64,000 nucleotides of DNA from Sporobacter sp963663605 (GCA_963663605.2 CAXXVF010000002.1:2666001-2730000), one strand, 5' to 3'. Counted from the first letter of the stretch, positions 8,015-17,657 are shown. Numbers and translations: made by a program. The notes: generated from the sequence alone by a model not told the origin.

Positions 8015-10762
8015 TCAGTTCTTTAACAGCCAGCCGTCGAGGCAGACGCCGGTGGCTTCGTCGATCTTGCGCGCGAAGGATTCCGGGTATTTCTTCTTCC
8101 ACTCGGCCATCTCGTTATCGCTTACCTTCTGCACATCGACCAAAAAGCCCGAGACGACCATGCCGGTGACGGTCTTGGACGTAATGGCTGTCGGGGTGAT
8201 CAGGTTGATGGCACCGCCGCGGTCGAGCTTTTCGGCGTCGACGGGGTCAAACCTTGAGCCGTGATCTACATAGACGACGCTCGGCATCAGGCGCTCGGTC
8301 ACATACGCAGCGCACAGGACGGTGCCGCGCTCGTTGAAGACCTTGACAATGTCGCCGTGTTCTATGCCGCGTTCTGCCGCCGTCGACGGGTGTATCCAGG
8401 CCGGCTCGTACTGATAGCCGTCCTTGGCACGGATCTTCATGGTTTCGACCTCGCGGTTCCAGGTGATGTCGTCGAGGTTGGCGTGGAAGCGCCAGCGGCC
8501 GTGGTTGGACATGCACAGCAGCGGATAATTATCCGCGCGCTTGCTCGACAGGCGCTCGTCGTGCATGGGACTCGATTCGACCCACTTCGGATACGGCGGG
8601 CGTTCCTCGTCGTCGGGGAAATGCTCCTCGATTTTCGTTGAGGTGAATTCCAGCTTCCCGGTCGGCGTCGTCAGCGGCATCTTTTCGGGGTTCTTGTAGA
8701 ACTCATAGAGACCTGCGGGCTTTTCCTGGATATCCGGTATGGCGGGGATGACAAACATGTCTTTCTCATGGAACTCATCCTCCGTATCCAGATGCGCCAC
8801 GCCGGAGCCCTGCCAGAACAGCTCGATGACGCGTTCAACGGACTTCTCGTTGCCGGTGTAGGCCATATACACGTCTTCATTGATCTTTTTAGCAACGGCG
8901 GCCACGCAGTCAAAGTCGTTGAGCGATTCGCCCACCGGCGCGCAGGCGGAGCGCTCACGATAAACAGAAGTCAACACACCGCCGCCGGTGTCGTCGGAGA
9001 TATCCTCCATCTCGAATTTCGTGGCTACCGGAAGTATGATATCGGCCAGATAACAGTCGTTTTCAAGCCATGGATGCTGCGCCACGACGCATTCGATGTC
9101 GGGCGAGCGCATTGCCTTAACAAAGCGGAAGCCGTCGTTCCAGCAGGTGACCATGCAGGGCGAATCGGTCCAGATCATATGGATGTTCGAGCAGCCCGGC
9201 TGCGGGAATTCGTATTTTGTCCATTGCTCCTCAGCCGGTCCGCAGAAGGAGTACAGGCCCCACCATTCGACGTGGCCGTCCAAAATGGCGTCGTGTACAA
9301 GACATTTCGGGATCGACTGCTGCGGCGGGATATCCGTCGTTTTGCACAGCTCTGACAGCTCCGCGATATTCTGGGCAAATTCCGTCAGTTTATAGCGCCC
9401 TTTCTGCCGTTCCATCTGTGTTTTAATTGAGTCGAGATTGGCTTCGCGCTTTACGCCGTCCATATCAACATTGGCACGCGGTGGACGTACAATTTCCGCG
9501 CGCATCGGCAGGGTTGGCAGACCGATTCCCTGATACGGCATCGGGTAGGTTTCGGAGAACAGGTTCCACTCCAGCCATTTGACCTGATGGACGCCGGGCT
9601 TGCCGAGCCCGCGCATGCCGAGGAGAATCGGCTCGAGCCGTCCGGGCTCCGAGGCGAACGGACCGCGGATATAAGGGCCGCCGTTGCCGTGCGTAACGCT
9701 GACGACCTTTTTGGCCCAGTCGCGTGCCAGCGCTTTGATCGTCCATTCGGGGACGCCGCATTTCTCGCTCGCCCATTCGGGCGTTTTGGGAATGCCGTCC
9801 TCCTTGCCCAGGACATAATCAAAGAATTTTTCATAGCCGACGGCATGTGTTTCCACATACTCTTTTTCGTATGTGCCCTCCGTCAGCCACATCCAGGCGA
9901 TAGCCAGATGCAGCGCCGCGTCGGTATTTGGAAGAATCGGTATCCATTTGTCTGCCTGACAGACGCCGGAATAATTGAGCGCGGGATCGACAAAGACGAA
10001 TTTTAGGCCGAGGCTGTGAATCCAGTAGCTCAGGCGGCTGGCCATATAGCCGTCGAAGCCGACCGGCGTGACTTCGGGATCAGAGCCCCAGAAAAGCAGC
10101 ATTTCGGCGTTTTTGGCAATATCGGGCCACAGGTTGCCTGCCGGCTCCATTTCACCGACCGGCTCGCCACCCCAGACGTTTTTAGCGCCCCAGCTCCAGC
10201 CTTCCCAGCTGTCCTGGTTGCGCATCTGTACGGTATAGCCGCCCAGTAGGGATAAAAGACGGTTTGCGCAGCCGTGGCTTGGCGCAACGTGCTTGCCCTC
10301 GCCGTGCATGTCCGCTTCTGAGAGGACGGCCGGCATGCCGTATTTCTCACGCACGCGTAAAAGCTCGTCCGCGACAAGCTGGGCCGCCTCGTCCCAGGAT
10401 ATGCGCACATAGCCGCTTTTCCCGCGGTTTTGTGTGTTGCGTTCGCCTTTGGGATCCCAGTCGACCCTTTTCATAGGATAGCGGACGCGGTTTTCGGAAT
10501 AGACGCGTTTTTTGTATGTTATGTAGTAAGGCGACGGGACGGTATGACGCGGCGGTTCAAAGACCCGGCCTTTTGCTTCTACTTTCCAGGGGTTTTTGCT
10601 CTCCCAGTCATGGTTTTCATCGTAGTAAAACGGACGTATGCGAATGATATTTCCGTCCTTATCGGAATCAACTACGGTTGGGGGGCCTGCCTTTGGTCCC
10701 ATTAAGCTTGCGCCTTTGAAAACGCGCTTGTGGGCCTTGACGTCGATAGGTTTTACCCTCAT
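8015..10762 (-). CDS. Molybdopterin transhydroxylase/dehydroxylase-like large subunit, paralog 1
   Basis: 915-residue DMSO-reductase-family catalytic subunit. It lacks the N-terminal CxxC Fe-S motif of most bis-MGD enzymes, like pyrogallol transhydroxylase. DSW at 184-186 aligns with the Asp-Ser(Mo ligand)-Trp triplet of that enzyme, and MHGEGKH precedes it by about 30 residues, where the catalytic His is expected. It shares blocks such as VRYPMKRVDWDP, HGNGG.YIRGP and GKPGVHQ with the two other reverse-strand paralogs, and these differ from the paralog at 17755. The start at 10762 has AAGGAGGAGAG upstream. It is followed 13 nt later by its small subunit. Substrate unknown: another polyphenol transhydroxylation or a catechol-type dehydroxylation are both possible. 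Confidence 0.88.
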   Translation of the reverse strand: MRVKPIDVKAHKRVFKGASLMGPKAGPPTVVDSDKDGNIIRIRPFYYDENHDWESKNPWKVEAKGRVFEPPRHTVPSPYYITYKKRVYSENRVRYPMKRVDWDPKGERNTQNRGKSGYVRISWDEAAQLVADELLRVREKYGMPAVLSEADMHGEGKHVAPSHGCANRLLSLLGGYTVQMRNQDSWEGWSWGAKNVWGGEPVGEMEPAGNLWPDIAKNAEMLLFWGSDPEVTPVGFDGYMASRLSYWIHSLGLKFVFVDPALNYSGVCQADKWIPILPNTDAALHLAIAWMWLTEGTYEKEYVETHAVGYEKFFDYVLGKEDGIPKTPEWASEKCGVPEWTIKALARDWAKKVVSVTHGNGGPYIRGPFASEPGRLEPILLGMRGLGKPGVHQVKWLEWNLFSETYPMPYQGIGLPTLPMRAEIVRPPRANVDMDGVKREANLDSIKTQMERQKGRYKLTEFAQNIAELSELCKTTDIPPQQSIPKCLVHDAILDGHVEWWGLYSFCGPAEEQWTKYEFPQPGCSNIHMIWTDSPCMVTCWNDGFRFVKAMRSPDIECVVAQHPWLENDCYLADIILPVATKFEMEDISDDTGGGVLTSVYRERSACAPVGESLNDFDCVAAVAKKINEDVYMAYTGNEKSVERVIELFWQGSGVAHLDTEDEFHEKDMFVIPAIPDIQEKPAGLYEFYKNPEKMPLTTPTGKLEFTSTKIEEHFPDDEERPPYPKWVESSPMHDERLSSKRADNYPLLCMSNHGRWRFHANLDDITWNREVETMKIRAKDGYQYEPAWIHPSTAAERGIEHGDIVKVFNERGTVLCAAYVTERLMPSVVYVDHGSRFDPVDAEKLDRGGAINLITPTAITSKTVTGMVVSGFLVDVQKVSDNEMAEWKKKYPESFARKIDEATGVCLDGWLLKN

Positions 10763-10843
10763 TTTTCTCTCCTCCTTAGAATATTGTAATAACTGGCCTT
10801 GTATCTGCTCGGGACATGCCCGGTTTCGGCCGAATATACGCAA

Positions 10844-11659
10844 TTACGCTTTTTTATCGAGCGGGATATCGCCGAGGTTTACGTCTTTCGTCGCGTCGAC
10901 GTTCTCGAAGACCTTGTATTCAAAGCCCTTGGCTTCGATAACGACGTCGTATTTGCCCTGCGCGAGGTCTTTGAACCAGAAATCGCCGTACTCGTCGGAC
11001 AGGACCTCAACGGTCTTGCCGCCGTTCGTGGCACGGCAGCGCGCCCCGATAACGACTTCCTTCTCAATGGGATCATACAGCGTGCCCGCAATGAACTTTC
11101 CGGGAATGTTGCGGTAGAAGACCTTGGGGCGGTTGCCCGTCTCGGGCCGGCGCACCGTCGCGCCGACGATGAAGTCCTGAAGGTCCTCCTCCTCGCCGAA
11201 CATCATGGCGTCCGTCGGGCAGGCCTCCACGCATCTGGGCAGCTTGTAGCCGTTGTCGAGAAGATGCGCGCAGCCGGTGCACTTCTGGGCGATGTTCAGC
11301 TGCTTGTTAAGATAGATGGCGTCGTACGGGCAGGCCTCGGCGCACTTGCCGCAGCCGGTGCACTTCTCGGGGTCTATGATGACGAGGCCGTCGTCACGGC
11401 GGTACATGGCGTTATCGGGGCAGACAGCCATGCAGGAGGCGTTCTCGCAGTGATTACACAACTGCGCGATGTAATGGATCTTGACCTTCGGGATACTGCC
11501 GCCGACGTTCTCCTGAAGCTTAGCCCAGAACTGGCCGATCTCGGGCTGGGGCTTGGCGTAGGGCGACCAGTCGTTGCCGACATGCTCGTCCTTGCAGGCC
11601 AGCTGGCAGTTGTAGCAGCCGTTGCACTTGGCGACGTCTATACAGAATACTTTTGACAT
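10844..11659 (-). CDS. Transhydroxylase-type Fe-S small subunit, copy 2
   Basis: 271 residues, same domains as copy 1: multiple ferredoxin-type cysteine motifs, then a C-terminal beta domain. Only two amino-acid differences from copy 1 are visible, Val for Leu in the ATKD.NLGD segment and Ala for Ser at the C-terminus. It sits 44 nt behind large subunit 2 with AGGTGA before the ATG, and 81 nt ahead of large subunit 1. The flanks share nothing with those of copy 1, which suggests gene conversion or strong purifying selection on a recent duplicate. It probably serves large subunits 2 and 3 as well, since the latter has no small subunit of its own. Confidence 0.9.
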   Translation of the reverse strand: MSKVFCIDVAKCNGCYNCQLACKDEHVGNDWSPYAKPQPEIGQFWAKLQENVGGSIPKVKIHYIAQLCNHCENASCMAVCPDNAMYRRDDGLVIIDPEKCTGCGKCAEACPYDAIYLNKQLNIAQKCTGCAHLLDNGYKLPRCVEACPTDAMMFGEEEDLQDFIVGATVRRPETGNRPKVFYRNIPGKFIAGTLYDPIEKEVVIGARCRATNGGKTVEVLSDEYGDFWFKDLAQGKYDVVIEAKGFEYKVFENVDATKDVNLGDIPLDKKA

Positions 11660-11703
11660 ATTTTCACCTCAAACGTCTTTCTATTAGTAAGTAGTAACTT
11701 ATT

Positions 11704-14397
11704 TCAGTTTTCTATAAGCCAGCCGTCCAGACAGACGCCGGTGGCTTCGTCGATCTTGCGCGCGAAGGCTTCGGGATATTTTTCCTGCCAGTCGGCCATC
11801 TCTTCGTCGGTGACCTTCTGCACATCGACAAGAAAGCCGGAGACGACCATGCCGGTCGCGTTCTTGGAGATGTTGGCGTGCGGTGTGATGGTATTGATGG
11901 CGCCGCCGCGGTCGATGCGCCCGACATCGATGGGGTCGAGCCGCGCGCCGTGGTCCATATAAGCAACGCTTGGCACCAGGCGCTCAGTGACGTAGGCGCC
12001 GCCAAGTACGATACCGCGCTCGTTGAAGATTTTTACGATATCGCCGTGCTCGATACCGCGCTCTGCCGCCGTAGATGTATGTATCCATATAGGCTCATAC
12101 TGGTAGCCGTCTTTGCCGCGGATCTTCATGGTTTCAACTTCGCGCGTCCATGTGATGTCGTCGCATTGGGCATGCATACGCCAGTGCCCGTGATTGGACA
12201 TACATAAAAGCGGATAGTCTTTTGTACGTTCGCTCGACAGGCGCTCGTCATGGCTTTCGCCTTTTTCGATCCACTTCGGATGAGGAGGACGTTCAGGATC
12301 ATCGGCAAAGGATTTCTCCAGGGCGGTCGACGTCACCTCGAGCAGACCGGTCGGCGTTGTGAGCGGGTTGTTTTTCGGATCCTCATAAAATCCGTGAAGG
12401 CCTGCCGGTACGTTCAGGACATCGGGATCGCATGGGACGACATAATATTGCTTTTCGAGGAATTCTTCATAGCTGATATCCTGGTCCACGCCGGAAGTTT
12501 TAAACCACAGCTCAAGCTTCTTCTCTGTGGAAAGGTTACCGGTATACAGATCGTAATAATCGCTTCCAAGCTTTTCGGCGATTTTAGCAACGCAATCAAA
12601 ATCGCTGAGTGATTCACCGACAGGCGGGCAGGCTTGCCGCTCGATATATAAAGACGTAAATATACCGCTGTTTTGCTCGTCGCCCATGTCATCCATTTCG
12701 AATTTTGTGGCAACGGGCAGCACGAGGTCGGCCATCAGGCAGTCGTTTTCGAGCCATGGATGCTGCGCGACCATGAATTCGATCTCATCGCTGCGCACAG
12801 CTTCAAGATAGGAGTTGCTGTCGTTCCAGCAGGTAGCCATACACGGAGAGTCCGTCCAGATCATATGTATGCGGGAACAGCCGTCTGCCGGGAACTTAAA
12901 CTGCTGGAACTGATCCGAAACGGGACCTCCGAAAATACTCATACCGTACCAAGTGATGGACGGCTTTAAAATCGCATCATGGATAAGGCATTTCGGAATG
13001 AACTGCGCCGGCGGCGTTTCCATCGGTTTGAGGAGTTCGACGAGTTCCGGAATGATTTTATTCGACAGCGGGCCGGGGTAGCTGTAACTGCCTCGCAATG
13101 TTTTGCCGGTTTCGCCGGACGGACGCACCATTTCGGCGAAATTCGGTATCCTTGGCGTATATTTCCCCCGATACGGCAGCGGATGATAATCGGTCCAGAG
13201 GCTCCATTCAAGCACTTTCGCCTGATGGACGCCGGGTTTACCAACGGCGCGCATGCCGAGCAGTATGTTTTCCATACGGGCGGGTTCAGTCGAGTACGGA
13301 CCGCGGATATAGCAGCCGCCGTTGCCGTGAAGAATAGACGCCGTCTTCTTAGCCCAGTCGCGGGCTAAGGCTTTGATCGTCCATTCCGGCACGCCGCACT
13401 TTTCACTGGCCCATTCGGGCGTTTTGGGTACGCCGTCCTCTTTTCCGAGTACATAGTCGGAGAACTTATCAAAACCGTATGCATGCGTTGCGATATACTC
13501 TTTTTCGTAAGTATCTTCAGTCAGCCACATATAAGCGATGGCCAGCTGCAGCGCCACGTCCGTGTTGGGCAAAATCGGGATCCATTTATCCGCGTGTACA
13601 GCCGCGCCGAAGTTGAGGTCGGGGCATACATAAACGCTCTTGAGGCCGATTTCGCTCAGCCAGTAGCACAGGCGCGTTGCGAACATAGAGCCGATACCTA
13701 AAGGCGTCGTTTCAGGGTCGCAGCCCCAGAAGAGCAGCAGGTCGGCGTTTTCGGAAATATCGGGGTATAGGTTGGCCGTCGGCATCATCTCGCCGACGGG
13801 CTCGCAGCCCCAGACATGCTTGGAGCCCCAGACCCAGCCTTCCCAGCTGTCCTCGTTGCGCATCTGTATTGTATAGCCGCCCAGCATGCTCAGAAGCCGG
13901 TTGGGGCAGCCGTGGCTTGGCGCCAGATGTTTGCCTTCGCCGTGCAGATCGGTCTCGGACAAAACGGCGGACATGCCGTACTTATCTTTAATCCTCAGAA
14001 GCTCGTCCGCGACGATCTGGGCGGCTTCGTCCCAACTGATGCGAACGTATTTGCTTTTTCCGCGGTTTTTCGGATTCCGTTCACCCTTGGGATCCCAGTC
14101 GACCCTTTTCAGTGGATAGCGGACGCGGTTTTTAGAATAAACACGTTTTTTATAGCCAAGTCCCACAAACGATATGACGGACTTAAGCGGCGGGGCAAAG
14201 GTCTTGCCCCGGGCCGAAAATCTCCAGGGCTTCAGTTTTTCGACGTCATACTTCCAGTCGTATGGGAACGGCCGGATCCGGAGAATTTTTTCGCCATCCG
14301 TCTCAACAAGTGACGGGGGGCCGCTTTCCGGACCGATGAGGCTGGTGCCTTTCAGGCATCTTGCTGCAGGTTCAAGAGAGTTTCGCTTTGAGTCCAT
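11704..14397 (-). CDS. Molybdopterin transhydroxylase/dehydroxylase-like large subunit, paralog 2
   Basis: 897 residues, same subclade as paralogs 1 and 3 (LHGEGKHLAPSHG; Mo-ligand triplet DSW at 183-185; AQHPWLENDC; SNHGHWRMHAQCDDITW). No N-terminal Fe-S cysteine motif and no signal peptide, so cytosolic. The start at 14397 is favoured by AGGAGG upstream; the longer frame to 14457 has no ribosome site. It forms a pair with small subunit copy 2. The central region (about 420-540), between the YIRGP block and the FIPKCLIHDAIL block, is the part most different from paralogs 1 and 3 and is a likely site of substrate difference. Substrate unknown. Confidence 0.88.
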   Translation of the reverse strand: MDSKRNSLEPAARCLKGTSLIGPESGPPSLVETDGEKILRIRPFPYDWKYDVEKLKPWRFSARGKTFAPPLKSVISFVGLGYKKRVYSKNRVRYPLKRVDWDPKGERNPKNRGKSKYVRISWDEAAQIVADELLRIKDKYGMSAVLSETDLHGEGKHLAPSHGCPNRLLSMLGGYTIQMRNEDSWEGWVWGSKHVWGCEPVGEMMPTANLYPDISENADLLLFWGCDPETTPLGIGSMFATRLCYWLSEIGLKSVYVCPDLNFGAAVHADKWIPILPNTDVALQLAIAYMWLTEDTYEKEYIATHAYGFDKFSDYVLGKEDGVPKTPEWASEKCGVPEWTIKALARDWAKKTASILHGNGGCYIRGPYSTEPARMENILLGMRAVGKPGVHQAKVLEWSLWTDYHPLPYRGKYTPRIPNFAEMVRPSGETGKTLRGSYSYPGPLSNKIIPELVELLKPMETPPAQFIPKCLIHDAILKPSITWYGMSIFGGPVSDQFQQFKFPADGCSRIHMIWTDSPCMATCWNDSNSYLEAVRSDEIEFMVAQHPWLENDCLMADLVLPVATKFEMDDMGDEQNSGIFTSLYIERQACPPVGESLSDFDCVAKIAEKLGSDYYDLYTGNLSTEKKLELWFKTSGVDQDISYEEFLEKQYYVVPCDPDVLNVPAGLHGFYEDPKNNPLTTPTGLLEVTSTALEKSFADDPERPPHPKWIEKGESHDERLSSERTKDYPLLCMSNHGHWRMHAQCDDITWTREVETMKIRGKDGYQYEPIWIHTSTAAERGIEHGDIVKIFNERGIVLGGAYVTERLVPSVAYMDHGARLDPIDVGRIDRGGAINTITPHANISKNATGMVVSGFLVDVQKVTDEEMADWQEKYPEAFARKIDEATGVCLDGWLIEN

Positions 14398-14485
14398 CCG
14401 TTTTCCTCCTTCAAATAAACAGGCGAAAAATAGCCTGTGAAATGCGTATGGAACCACAGCTGCCGGAATAAACGCACTTTAGGGT

Positions 14486-14659
14486 AACGGGCAGAGCGCG
14501 GTCGTTCTCCAGCCGGGAATGCTGTGCCGCGATAAACACGCTCACCGGGCTGTGTATCGCTCGGACGCGGGCTTCCGTCGTTCCGGCGGGGGTCATACAT
14601 CGTGCCCGGTCAACGTGTTTTATGGGATAGCGGACGCGGATTTCCGAACAAAGGGTTTT
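14486..14659 (-). pseudogene. Remnant of a further transhydroxylase large subunit
   Basis: Within the 320-bp gap between paralogs 3 and 2, one open minus-strand frame reads SEIRVRYPIKHVD and then, about 20 codons on, IHSPVSVFIAAQHSRLEND. The first block matches the N-terminal SENRVRYPMKRVD of intact paralogs. The second matches their SPDIECVVAQHPWLENDC, which normally lies roughly 500 residues further on. So this is the scar of a large internal deletion in another copy of the gene, with no start, no cofactor site and a stop codon just upstream. It marks past expansion and loss in this array. The remaining 75 bp before paralog 2 hold only a small hairpin and its ribosome site. Confidence 0.7.
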
Positions 14660-14717
14660 TTATGTGGTTGTCCGACGCATTCTGGCCGCCGGGTTAAAAG
14701 AGCGCTTCAATGCCCTT

Positions 14718-17435
14718 TCATTGGTCAGCAAGCCATCCGTCGAGGCATACGCCTGCTGCCGGATCGATCTTTCTGGCGAATGCATCCGGATAATCACGTT
14801 TCCAGCTTTCCATTTCCGCGTCAGTCACTTTTTGGACCTCGGCAAGGAAGCTGGTCGTTGCCATACCGGTTGAGTGCTTTGACGTTATGCCCGTCGGGGT
14901 AATGCAGTTGATACAACCGCCGCGGTCAAGCTCGCCGGGAATGATCGGATCGAGCCGCGCGCCGTGATCGACGTAGCAGGTGTTCGGGATGAGCCGCTCG
15001 GTAACATAAGCAGCGCATAAAACGACGCCGCGTTCATTGAATACCTTGATGATGTCGCCGTGTTTTATCCCGCGCTTTGCAGCTTCGGAAGTGTGCAGCC
15101 AGAGCGGCTCGTACTGATAGCCGTCTTTTGCCCGGATCTTCATCGTCTCGACTTCCCGGTTCCAGGTTATATCGTCACACTGGGCGTGCATACGCCAGCG
15201 TCCGTGATTGGACATACAAAGAAGCGGGTATTTCTCAGCGCGTTCGCTCGACAGGCGTTCGTCGTGCGTCACGCCTTTTTCGATCCACTTCGGGACCGGC
15301 GGCCGTTCTTCATCGTCGGGCATGTATTTTTCGATAGCCGACGAAGAGAATTCCAGCAGGCCCGTCGGCGTCGTAAGCTTGTTGTTTGCCGGGTCCTTAT
15401 AGAAGTTATACAGGCCTGCGGGGAGATCCTGTGCATTGGGCTTGCAGGGTAAGACGTATATTCTTTTCTCCTGGAACTCCTCCCAGGACATGTGTTCTTC
15501 ACAACCGGACGCTTTGTAGAAGAATTTAACGCGCTCCCATTCCGAGAGGTTGCCGGTATACGCGTCGAAATATTCTTTGCCAAGTTTCTCGGCGACTTTC
15601 GCACACACGTCGAAATCGCTGAGCGATTCGCCTACCGGCGGACAGCATGGCTGTTCGAGGTAAACGGACACGAAAGCGCCGCTGGACATGTCGTTGGCGA
15701 TATCGTTCATCTCGTGTTTTGTCACGACCGGGAAGATAATGTCGGCGAAATAACAGTCGTTTTCCAGCCACGGGTGCTGTGCAACGATGCATTCGATATC
15801 CGGTGACTGCATCGCGCGCTGGGTCATGTGTCCGTCGTTCCAGCAGGTGACCTGACACGGCGCGTCCGTCCATATCATATGAAGCTTGGAACAGCCCGGG
15901 CGCGGGTATACGATTTTTTCAAACTGGTAATCAGTCGTCGGTTTGCGGAAGTTGTTCTTATCCGGCTGCTGGCTGGAGGAGAAACATTGCAGGCCATACC
16001 ATTCCGCCTGTCCGTCCAGGATAGCCTTGTGAATAAGAACGCGCGGGATGAATTGCTTGGGCGCCGTGAACTGTTTAAAGAGATCAATAAGCTCCGGTGC
16101 GCGTTCTATCTGCGCGTCGCTGAGCACATAACGCTTCATGTTGATATCCGGGGCTACGTCCCCGTCGACAGGGCGCAACGCGTCGCAGATCGTCGGGACG
16201 GCCGGAGTGAACTCGCCCTGATACGGCAGCGGGAAATCCTTGTTCCATAAATTGAATTCGATCATCTTGGCCTGATGGACGCCGGGCTTGCCAAGTCCGC
16301 ACATGCCTAAAAGCATTACCTCAAGGCGCGCCGGCTCGGTGGCGTACGGCCCGCGGATATATCCGCCGCCGTTGGAATGGATCATGGAAGCCGTCTTCCT
16401 GGCCCAGTCGCGCGCGAGCGCTTTGATCGTCCATTCCGGTACGTTGCACTTCGGCGACGCCCATTCAGGCGTTTTGGGTATGCCGTCTTCCCGGCCTAAG
16501 ACGTAGTCAACGAATTTATCAAAACCATAGGTATGTGTATTGATGTATTCCTTCTCGTAGGTGTCTTCGGTCAGCCATATATAGGCGATGGCCAGCTGAA
16601 GCGCCGCGTCGGTGCCGGGCAGGATGGGAATCCATTTGTCGGCATGGACGGCTGCGCCGTAATTGAGGTCCGGACATACATATATGCTTTTTAGCCCGAT
16701 CTTCGTGAACCAGTAACACAGCCGGCTCGGCAGCTGGCTGACGACGCCGAGCGGCGTCGTTTCCGGATCGCAGCCCCAGAAGAAGAGAAGGTCGGCGTGT
16801 TTGGCGATATCGGGATAAAGATTCGTCATCGGCATCATCTCGCCGACGGGTTCGCATCCCCAGACATGCTTGGCGCCCCAGAACCAGCCTTCCCAACTGT
16901 CCATATTCCGCATTTGCAGCGTATACCCGCCCATGAGGCCTAAAAGCCTGTTCGGGCAGCCGTGGCTGGGCGCGACGTGCTTACCCTCGCCGTGCATGTC
17001 GGCTTGACATAAAACGGATTCCGGACCGTAGGTCTCTTTCACACGGACGAGTTCGTCGGCGACGATCTGTGCCGCTTCGTCCCAGGAGATGCGTACATAA
17101 CTGGATTTGCCCCGGTTTTGAGGATTGCGTTCGCCGTTGGGGTCCCAGTCAATGCGCTTGAGCGGGTATCGGACGCGGTTCGGCGAATATACGCGTGTTT
17201 TATATCCGAGACCGAACGGTGTTATCGTCACGCGGTCCGGAGCGCTGAAAGTGCTCCCGCGCGCGTCGATTTTCCATGGATTACAGTGCTTATCAGTATA
17301 TTCCTTATCGTAATGATAGGGCCTGATACGCGTGATCCTGCCGTCGTTTGAGTCGACCAGGCACGGTCCGCCGCTTTCCGGTCCCATCAAACTGAAGCTA
17401 ACAATATTCTGCTTTTCAGGAATGATTTTGCTCAT
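14718..17435 (-). CDS. Molybdopterin transhydroxylase/dehydroxylase-like large subunit, paralog 3
   Basis: 905 residues, first gene of the reverse-strand array. Mo-ligand triplet DSW at 179-181, MHGEGKHVAPSHG upstream of it, no N-terminal CxxC motif. The start at 17435 has GGAGGTGA seven nt upstream; the GTG three bases earlier is too close. Its own promoter lies at 17487-17514. No small subunit follows directly: the downstream gap holds only the decayed paralog, then large subunit 2 and small subunit 2. It may share that small subunit. It differs from paralogs 1 and 2 mainly around 430-510, where it has an insert containing a Ser/Gln/Asn-rich stretch. Substrate unknown. Confidence 0.88.
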   Translation of the reverse strand: MSKIIPEKQNIVSFSLMGPESGGPCLVDSNDGRITRIRPYHYDKEYTDKHCNPWKIDARGSTFSAPDRVTITPFGLGYKTRVYSPNRVRYPLKRIDWDPNGERNPQNRGKSSYVRISWDEAAQIVADELVRVKETYGPESVLCQADMHGEGKHVAPSHGCPNRLLGLMGGYTLQMRNMDSWEGWFWGAKHVWGCEPVGEMMPMTNLYPDIAKHADLLFFWGCDPETTPLGVVSQLPSRLCYWFTKIGLKSIYVCPDLNYGAAVHADKWIPILPGTDAALQLAIAYIWLTEDTYEKEYINTHTYGFDKFVDYVLGREDGIPKTPEWASPKCNVPEWTIKALARDWARKTASMIHSNGGGYIRGPYATEPARLEVMLLGMCGLGKPGVHQAKMIEFNLWNKDFPLPYQGEFTPAVPTICDALRPVDGDVAPDINMKRYVLSDAQIERAPELIDLFKQFTAPKQFIPRVLIHKAILDGQAEWYGLQCFSSSQQPDKNNFRKPTTDYQFEKIVYPRPGCSKLHMIWTDAPCQVTCWNDGHMTQRAMQSPDIECIVAQHPWLENDCYFADIIFPVVTKHEMNDIANDMSSGAFVSVYLEQPCCPPVGESLSDFDVCAKVAEKLGKEYFDAYTGNLSEWERVKFFYKASGCEEHMSWEEFQEKRIYVLPCKPNAQDLPAGLYNFYKDPANNKLTTPTGLLEFSSSAIEKYMPDDEERPPVPKWIEKGVTHDERLSSERAEKYPLLCMSNHGRWRMHAQCDDITWNREVETMKIRAKDGYQYEPLWLHTSEAAKRGIKHGDIIKVFNERGVVLCAAYVTERLIPNTCYVDHGARLDPIIPGELDRGGCINCITPTGITSKHSTGMATTSFLAEVQKVTDAEMESWKRDYPDAFARKIDPAAGVCLDGWLADQ

Positions 17436-17486
17436 CACGTCACCTCCGTTTTCTTCTTTGCATTAAATAAGGGCATATTTCGCTTA

Positions 17487-17514
17487 ATTGTAGTATACAG
17501 AACAGTTAAGTCAA
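17487..17514 (-). promoter_or_regulatory. Promoter of the reverse-strand transhydroxylase array
   Basis: On the minus strand TTGACT, a 16-bp spacer and TACAAT lie about 50 bp before the start of paralog 3. An imperfect palindrome ACAACCAACAAGTTGT at 17542-17557 sits about 30 bp upstream of the -35 box, a possible activator site. The promoter lacks the 19-bp spacer of the facing MerR-type promoter, so the two directions are probably controlled differently. Confidence 0.6.
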
Positions 17515-17626
17515 AGGGAAACTACATCAAACTAAGCGGCTACAACCAACAAGTTGTGACAAGGCACTCTTTTTGTACATTCTCTATTTTTTTAAATGAT
17601 ATCAAAATAAAAATAGGGCAATATAC

Positions 17627-17657
17627 TTGACATTGGTATAATCCCAAGGTTTATAAT
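17627..17657 (+). promoter_or_regulatory. MerR-type promoter of the pyrogallol transhydroxylase operon
   Basis: TTGACA at 17627 and TATAAT at 17652 are separated by exactly 19 bp. The spacer contains the dyad ACATTGG...CCAAGGT. This long spacer and central dyad are the hallmark of promoters activated by MerR-family proteins. The same sequence with three or so changes precedes the cyclohydrolase gene at 24756. Confidence 0.85.

Noticed and set aside
9451..9858. Long antisense and shifted open frames across the transhydroxylase genes
   Set aside because: They are by-products of GC-rich coding sequence, Arg/Ser/Ala-rich, without ribosome sites or recognisable domains.
7186..11659. Insertion element explaining the duplicated small subunit
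   Set aside because: The identity stops at the ends of the coding region, with no inverted ends or transposase.
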